DNA of 64,000 nt from an uncultured Rhodocyclaceae bacterium (GTDB lineage Bacteria; Pseudomonadota; Gammaproteobacteria; Burkholderiales; Rhodocyclaceae), in assembly GCA_907163075.1 (NCBI GenBank), contig CAJQTY010000001.1, positions 372,001 through 436,000 of the forward strand, read 5' to 3'. A program made the translations under genes and the position numbers. Below, piece by piece: positions 59,108 to 64,000 of this stretch. Under the pieces are notes generated by a model. It had not been told where the DNA came from. It worked only from the letters and a program-made list of their open reading frames with translations, and searched no databases. Numbering within the stretch: the first letter of the stretch is position 1; each line of letters begins with the position of its first letter.

Positions 59108-60484
59108 TCAGGCACGACGCCAGGTCGTCCCTTGCGCGCCATCTTCGAGAACGATACCCGCCGCCAGCAGTTCGCTGCGAATGCGGTCGGCTTCGGCAAA
59201 GTTCCTGGCTTTTTTGGCGGCCGTTCGACCGGCGATCAAGGATTCGATCTTGTCGGCGGAGGATTCACTTTCACCAGCGCCCGGTGTCGATTGCAGGAAG
59301 ATCTGCGGATCGCGCCTGAGCAAGCCCATCAGTCCAGCCAGTGCGCGCAGTTGCCCGGCGAGCGCCAACGACTTGCGGCGATTGACTTCTGATGCCAGGT
59401 CAAAGAGTACGGCACAGGCTTCGGGCGTGTTGAAATCGTCGTCCATCGCCTGGCGGAAACGCAGGGCATGCGCCTCGCTCCAATCGACCGGACGCTCCTC
59501 GGAATGCACGGCCTTGAGCGCCGTATAGAGCCTGGCCAGCGCCTGGCGGGCGTCGTCCAGATGCGCGTCCGAGTAGTTAAGCGGGCTGCGGTAGTGGGCG
59601 CGCAGGATGAAGAAACGCACGACTTCCGCGTCGTATTTCTTGAGCACTTCACGAATGCTGAAGAAATTGCCGAGCGACTTGGACATTTTTTCGTCGTCGA
59701 CGCGGACAAAGCCGTTGTGCATCCAGTAATTCACGAACTGGCAGTTGTGCGCGCCCTCGGATTGGGCGATTTCGTTTTCGTGGTGCGGGAACTGCAAGTC
59801 CTGCCCGCCGCCGTGGATATCGAACTGTTTTCCGAGCAGGTCTGAACTCATGGCCGAGCATTCGATGTGCCAGCCCGGTCGTCCATTGCCCCAGGGCGAT
59901 TCCCAGAACGGCTCGCCATCCTTGCCGTGCTTCCACAACACAAAGTCGAGCGGGTCGTGCTTGGCCTGATCGACGTCAACACGTTCGCCAGCGCGCAGGT
60001 CGTCGAGCGATTTGCCGGAGAGCTTGCCGTAGCCGGGGAACTTGCGTACCGAGAAGTTCACGTCGCCGTCGGCCGCCTTGTACGCCAATCCATTGTTTTC
60101 GAGCTGGCCAATCAGCTTGAGCATCTGCGGCACGTACTCGGTGGCGCGCGGTTCGTGGTCGGGCTTCTCGACGCCTAGCGCAGCAGCATCTTCGTTCATG
60201 TAAGCAATGAAACGAGTGGTCAACTCACCGATCGTCTCCTTGTTTTCCAGCGCGCGTTTGATGATTTTGTCATCAATATCGGTTATGTTGCGTACGTAGG
60301 TCACGTCCAGCCCGCTCGCCCGCAACCAGCGCTGAACCATATCGAATATGACCAGGACGCGGGCGTGCCCGAGATGGCAGTAGTCATAGACCGTCATCCC
60401 GCACACGTACATGCGAACCTTTCCAGGTTCAATCGGAATGAAATCCTGCTTTTCCCGGACCAGGGTATTGTAGATTCTCAGCAT
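59108..60484 (-). CDS. cysS: Cysteinyl-tRNA synthetase
   Basis: The 458-residue class I synthetase has HLGH (37-40) in [12 protein letters not shown], zinc ligands Cys28 ([10 protein letters not shown]) and the [14 protein letters not shown] and [11 protein letters not shown] elements, and [14 protein letters not shown]. It charges tRNA-Cys. ATG 60484 ([10 protein letters not shown]) matches the family; the GTG four codons upstream is less likely. Monocistronic and divergent from the TPR gene. Confidence 0.95.
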   Translation of the reverse strand: MLRIYNTLVREKQDFIPIEPGKVRMYVCGMTVYDYCHLGHARVLVIFDMVQRWLRASGLDVTYVRNITDIDDKIIKRALENKETIGELTTRFIAYMNEDAAALGVEKPDHEPRATEYVPQMLKLIGQLENNGLAYKAADGDVNFSVRKFPGYGKLSGKSLDDLRAGERVDVDQAKHDPLDFVLWKHGKDGEPFWESPWGNGRPGWHIECSAMSSDLLGKQFDIHGGGQDLQFPHHENEIAQSEGAHNCQFVNYWMHNGFVRVDDEKMSKSLGNFFSIREVLKKYDAEVVRFFILRAHYRSPLNYSDAHLDDARQALARLYTALKAVHSEERPVDWSEAHALRFRQAMDDDFNTPEACAVLFDLASEVNRRKSLALAGQLRALAGLMGLLRRDPQIFLQSTPGAGESESSADKIESLIAGRTAAKKARNFAEADRIRSELLAAGIVLEDGAQGTTWRRA

Positions 60485-60605
60485 TTTTTGGCTCACCAGA
60501 GCGTCCCGCGAATAATCGGGAGAATAAGGAATACTTTGGATTCGACGCGCTTCTTGTTAGAATTCGCCGGTTAAGTCACCAACTCTAGCGAAGTATACCA
60601 TAACG

Positions 60606-61667
60606 ATGCGTCCACTCCCCCAAACGCCTTCACTGGCGCGCCTTTCAGCCATTGTTCTTGGCCTTGTCTTAAGCGTTTCCGTCTCCCTTGCCAACGCCCA
60701 GACGTTGCCCGACGTCCAACGCCTGATGAAGCAAAACCAAATGCCGCAGGCGCTGGAAAAAGTCGATGCCTACATTTCGACCAAGCCCAAGGATGCTCAA
60801 GGTCGTTTCATGAAAGGCCTGATTCTCACGGAAATGGGACGCCCGGCCGACGCCATCGCTGTCTTCACCAAGCTGACTGAGGATTTCCCCGAGTTGCCCG
60901 AACCCTACAACAATCTGGCCGTGCTTTACGCCCAGCAGAAGCAGTACGACAAGGCGCGCACGGCCCTCGAAATGGCCATTCGCACGCATCCAAGCTATTC
61001 CATCGCGCACGAAAACCTCGGCGACGTTTACGCCAAGCTGGCCAGCCAGGCTTACGACAAGGCGCTCCAGCTCGACTCATCAAACGCCGCCACGCAAACA
61101 AAATTGTCGATGATCAAGGAGTTGATCAGCACGTCGTCCAAACCGGGAGCGAAACCTGCTGCCGCAGCCCCCCAGGCACCTGCCGAACCGGTAAAGACCG
61201 CTGCCGTCGAGGCGCCTGCAGCCGTCACCCCGGCAAGCAAACCGGTTGAAAAAGCGCCGGAGCCGGCGTTCCCTGCCAAGACAATCGAACCCAACGCGCC
61301 TGCGGACAAGGCCAAGCCAGTTGCTGCCGGCAGCGAATCCGATATCACCAAGGCCCTGCAGGGCTGGGCCAGCGCTTGGTCACGCAAGGACGTGAAAACC
61401 TACCTCAACTATTACGCCAGCGATTTCCGCACGCCGAACGGCATGGCGCGCAAGGCCTGGGAGGCCGAACGAACGCAGCGCATCGACAAGCCGGGCAAGT
61501 TGCAGGTCAGTGTGGATGACATCAACATTTCGGTTGCTGGCGACAAGGCGACCGTCAGGTTTCGCCAGCAGTACACGTCAGCAACACTCAAGTCATCCGC
61601 CAGCAAGACTGTGGTTTTCGTGAAATCCGGAGGCAAATGGCTCATACAACAGGAACGCGTCGGTTGA
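60606..61667 (+). CDS. TPR protein with a C-terminal NTF2/SnoaL-like domain
   Basis: The 353-residue exported protein has a signal peptide, TPR repeats (about 30-180: KDAQGRFMKGLILTEMGRPA, EPYNNLAVLYAQQKQYDKAR), a Pro/Ala-rich linker (about 185-240) and a C-terminal Cif/NTF2-like domain (ITKALQGWASAWSRKDVKTY to [10 protein letters not shown]). The last domain has a close counterpart at the C-terminus of the next gene product. Overlap with that gene is 31 bases. A role in cell-wall assembly is inferred from context. Confidence 0.85.
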   Translation: MRPLPQTPSLARLSAIVLGLVLSVSVSLANAQTLPDVQRLMKQNQMPQALEKVDAYISTKPKDAQGRFMKGLILTEMGRPADAIAVFTKLTEDFPELPEPYNNLAVLYAQQKQYDKARTALEMAIRTHPSYSIAHENLGDVYAKLASQAYDKALQLDSSNAATQTKLSMIKELISTSSKPGAKPAAAAPQAPAEPVKTAAVEAPAAVTPASKPVEKAPEPAFPAKTIEPNAPADKAKPVAAGSESDITKALQGWASAWSRKDVKTYLNYYASDFRTPNGMARKAWEAERTQRIDKPGKLQVSVDDINISVAGDKATVRFRQQYTSATLKSSASKTVVFVKSGGKWLIQQERVG

Positions 61668-62878
61668 TACGACGAGCGGCGCTCGCCATTACCCTGATTT
61701 CCGTTTGCGCAGCAGCAGGTTCGGTCGCGGTTACTGCGACCAACGCAAGCAGCCGTCCACCTGCTACCTTTTCGGACTCGGGCCCGGAAGCGCAACTTTC
61801 CAGAATACTCACCGAGATCGAGAAGAACCGCCTTGATACGGCGTTTGAACAAACCGAAGTGCTCCTGAAGCAATACCCGAACTTCCGTTTGGCCCACCTG
61901 ATCAAGGGCGATCTATTGCTCGCCCGGAGCATGCCCATTTCGACGTTCGGCAACGCCCGCAACGCTCCGCAAGAGCGGCTGGCCGATCTGCGGGAAGAAG
62001 TCATTGCCCGTCTCAAGGCTTACCGCAACCGCGCCGCCACCGCCGACTATGTACCGCGCTATCTGCTGCAGATGAAGTCCGATCAAAAGCACGCGATCGT
62101 CGTCGACACCCAGAAATCCCGTCTCTATCTTTACCAGAACGACAATGGCCGGCCACGCTTTGTTGCCGACTACTACATCTCGCACGGCAAGCTCGGCGCG
62201 GACAAGAGACGCGAAGGCGACAAAAAGACGCCAACCGGCGTTTATCACGTCACCTCCAGCCTGTCTCCGCAAAAGGTTGGCGACTTCTACGGCACCGGAG
62301 CCTTCCCCATCAATTATCCAAATGAGTGGGACAAGCGCCAGGGGCGCAACGGCCACGGCATCTGGCTGCATGGCACGCCTTCGGACACCTTCTCGCGCCC
62401 GCCCAAGGCCTCGGACGGCTGCGTCGTGCTCTCCAACGTCGACCTCGATTCGCTCGCCAAGAACCTGCAAATCGGCTTGACGCCCGTCATCATCAGCAAC
62501 TCGATCGAGTGGCTCTCGCTTGACGACTGGCAGAACGAGCGCAACGCGTTGAACATGAAGATCGACGAATGGCGTAGTGACTGGGAAAGCCGGGACATCA
62601 ATCGCTACCTGAAGCACTATTCGAAGAAATTTCGGACCAACGATCAAAACCTCGAACAGTATGCAAATCAGAAGCGCCAGGTCAATGCCGGCAAGGAATG
62701 GATCAAGGTCAAACTGTCCAACATGTCGATGTTCCGCGACCCCGGCAAGGATGAACTGGTGATCGTCACGTTTGAGCAGCATTACCAGAGCAACAATCTC
62801 AACAACCAGATGAAAAAAAGCCAGTACTGGATCCGCGAGGACGGCGCCTGGAAGATCGTCTTCGAAGGGGCCGCCTGA
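61637..62878 (+). CDS. L,D-transpeptidase (YkuD) with NTF2-like C-terminal domain
   Basis: The 413-residue exported enzyme has an N-terminal signal/anchor, a short TPR-like region (about 45-95), the YkuD domain (about 145-290) with [14 protein letters not shown] and the catalytic Cys262 in [11 protein letters not shown], and a C-terminal NTF2-like domain ([18 protein letters not shown] to KIVFEGAA). It would cross-link peptidoglycan or attach proteins to it in the periplasm. Its start overlaps the upstream TPR gene by 31 bases and its stop overlaps ppiA by one. Confidence 0.9.
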   Translation: MAHTTGTRRLIRRAALAITLISVCAAAGSVAVTATNASSRPPATFSDSGPEAQLSRILTEIEKNRLDTAFEQTEVLLKQYPNFRLAHLIKGDLLLARSMPISTFGNARNAPQERLADLREEVIARLKAYRNRAATADYVPRYLLQMKSDQKHAIVVDTQKSRLYLYQNDNGRPRFVADYYISHGKLGADKRREGDKKTPTGVYHVTSSLSPQKVGDFYGTGAFPINYPNEWDKRQGRNGHGIWLHGTPSDTFSRPPKASDGCVVLSNVDLDSLAKNLQIGLTPVIISNSIEWLSLDDWQNERNALNMKIDEWRSDWESRDINRYLKHYSKKFRTNDQNLEQYANQKRQVNAGKEWIKVKLSNMSMFRDPGKDELVIVTFEQHYQSNNLNNQMKKSQYWIREDGAWKIVFEGAA

Positions 62879-63441
62879 TGTTCCACAGACTCGCGATGCT
62901 CGGCGCCGGACTACTGCTCTCGACAAGCGCCCTGGCCTCGCCTGCCGTCGAAATGCAGACCAGCTTGGGCACTATTGTCATTGAGCTCAATTCGGAAAAA
63001 TCCCCCGTCACCGTCAAGAACTTCCTGCAATACGCCAAAGACGGTTTCTACAACGGCACGATTTTTCACCGCGTCATCGACGGTTTCATGATCCAGGGCG
63101 GCGGCCTCATGAAAGACATGAGTGAAAAACCAACCGCCAGCCAGATTCTCAATGAGTCGAAAAACGGCCTCAAGAACGAGCGCGGAACGATTTCCATGGC
63201 GCGCCGTGCGGAACCGAACTCGGCAACGGCGCAGTTCTTCATCAACCACATCGACAATTCCAGCCAGCTCGACTATCCGCTCAATGGCGGCGGTTACGCC
63301 GTATTCGGCAAGGTCACGCAAGGCATGGACGTCGTCGACAAGATCGCCAAGGTGCCGACCGGCAACCGTGCCATGCACAAGGATGTTCCGCTCGAACCCG
63401 TGCTGATCCAGTCCGTAAAAATCATCTCCGATAAAAAGTAA
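62878..63441 (+). CDS. ppiA: Peptidyl-prolyl cis-trans isomerase A (periplasmic cyclophilin)
   Basis: The 187-residue protein has a signal peptide ([20 protein letters not shown]) and the cyclophilin fold: [58 protein letters not shown]. It folds exported proteins by proline isomerisation. A TGATG junction couples it to the YkuD gene. Confidence 0.93.
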   Translation: MFHRLAMLGAGLLLSTSALASPAVEMQTSLGTIVIELNSEKSPVTVKNFLQYAKDGFYNGTIFHRVIDGFMIQGGGLMKDMSEKPTASQILNESKNGLKNERGTISMARRAEPNSATAQFFINHIDNSSQLDYPLNGGGYAVFGKVTQGMDVVDKIAKVPTGNRAMHKDVPLEPVLIQSVKIISDKK

Positions 63442-63450
63442 GGAATCCTC

Positions 63451-63942
63451 ATGATCAAGCTGCACACCAATTTTGGCGTCATCACCCTCGAACTCGATGC
63501 CGAAAAGGCGCCTGAATCGGCCAAGAACTTTCTCGCCTACGCCGAAGCCGGGCACTACGACAATACCGTTTTCCACCGTGTCATCCCCGGCTTCATGATT
63601 CAGGGCGGCGGATTCGAACCGGGCATGAAGCAGAAGCCGTGCAGGGATCCGATCAAGAACGAAGCGGACAATGGCCTTAAGAACAACGCCTACACCGTCG
63701 CCATGGCGCGAACCTCGGAACCGCACTCGGCCACCGCGCAGTTTTTCATCAACGTCGCCGACAACGACTTCCTGAACTTCAAGGCGCCGAATGCCAACGG
63801 CTGGGGCTACTGCGTTTTCGGCAAGGTTGTTGAAGGCAGTGACGTGGTAGACAAGATCAAGGGCGTCAAGACGGGCACCGCGGGCTTCCACCAGGACGTG
63901 CCAAAAGAGGACGTCATCATCGAGCGCGCTGAAGTCTGCTAA
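63451..63942 (+). CDS. ppiB: Peptidyl-prolyl cis-trans isomerase B (cytoplasmic cyclophilin)
   Basis: The 163-residue protein is the cytoplasmic counterpart of the preceding gene: it has no signal peptide, and shows [40 protein letters not shown] and [20 protein letters not shown]. It starts nine bases after ppiA with a GGAATCC-type ribosome site, consistent with co-transcription. Nothing further is recognised in the last 58 bases of the window. Confidence 0.95.
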   Translation: MIKLHTNFGVITLELDAEKAPESAKNFLAYAEAGHYDNTVFHRVIPGFMIQGGGFEPGMKQKPCRDPIKNEADNGLKNNAYTVAMARTSEPHSATAQFFINVADNDFLNFKAPNANGWGYCVFGKVVEGSDVVDKIKGVKTGTAGFHQDVPKEDVIIERAEVC

Positions 63943-64000
63943 AAGACGTGCTTCGGTCAGGTCTGAATTCATCGTGATCCTGTTCATTTCAGACCTCCAC

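Overview
The window is a high-GC, densely coded stretch of a betaproteobacterial chromosome. A Rhodocyclales-type relative is likely, judging from a PEP-CTERM/THxN protein, an assimilatory nitrate reductase with YbiB, a bc1 complex followed by sspA-sspB, and the rimP-nusA-infB-rbfA-truB-rpsO-pnp block. No rRNA or species-specific marker is present, so the family-level placement is inference.

Layout. 1-2.0 kb: an NCS2-type permease (cut by the window edge) coupled to a GntR/FCD regulator. 2.3-4.5 kb: a DOMON-like protein and a NamZ (DUF1343) muramidase. 4.5-5.7 kb: a thiolase. 5.8-8.8 kb: a decaying patch with a CobD/CbiB-family pseudogene, an IS110 scrap, two dispersed short repeats and an IS630-type element. 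8.8-12.5 kb: ybiB and the nitrate reductase nasA behind a near-consensus sigma-54 promoter. 12.7-16.5 kb: sspB, sspA and the cytochrome bc1 genes. 16.6-23.4 kb: recR, ybaB, dnaX, typA and a YgiQ radical SAM gene. 23.5-25.3 kb: a PEP-CTERM gene with its own sigma-54-like promoter, lying between a tRNA-His gene and what looks like a decayed copy of that tRNA's 3' end, then tRNA-Arg and tRNA-Pro. 25.5-40.7 kb: dksA, then two long minus-strand housekeeping operons (rimP...pnp, and the PHP gene...trpS-scpAB-rluB). 41.0-45.9 kb: a tandem glycine riboswitch driving gcvT-gcvH-gcvP. 46.4-51.4 kb: a glutathione peroxidase and an RND efflux pair. 51.5-58.2 kb: an accessory run of minus-strand genes of mostly unknown function (DUF5076, an HExxH protein, several small exported proteins, DUF6928, a PLP dehydratase, DUF1877), ending in a graveyard of ParB-like, ISAs1-like and other transposase fragments. 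59.1-64.0 kb: cysS, then a TPR protein, a YkuD L,D-transpeptidase and two cyclophilins.

How the genes work together. The core blocks are ordinary translation, transcription, replication and repair, respiration and one-carbon functions in conserved order. The glycine cleavage genes are controlled by sensing their own substrate. Nitrate assimilation and the PEP-CTERM surface protein both appear to rely on RpoN. The tRNA promoter has a GC-rich discriminator and faces dksA, which fits stringent control.

No complete, clearly new multi-gene system was identified. The most unusual parts are two families of short mobile repeats (one copy with a perfect 10-bp direct repeat inside an IS110 remnant), an IS630 element whose insertion supplies the stop codon of ybiB, the apparent tRNA-His islet, and the 51.5-59.1 kb accessory region.
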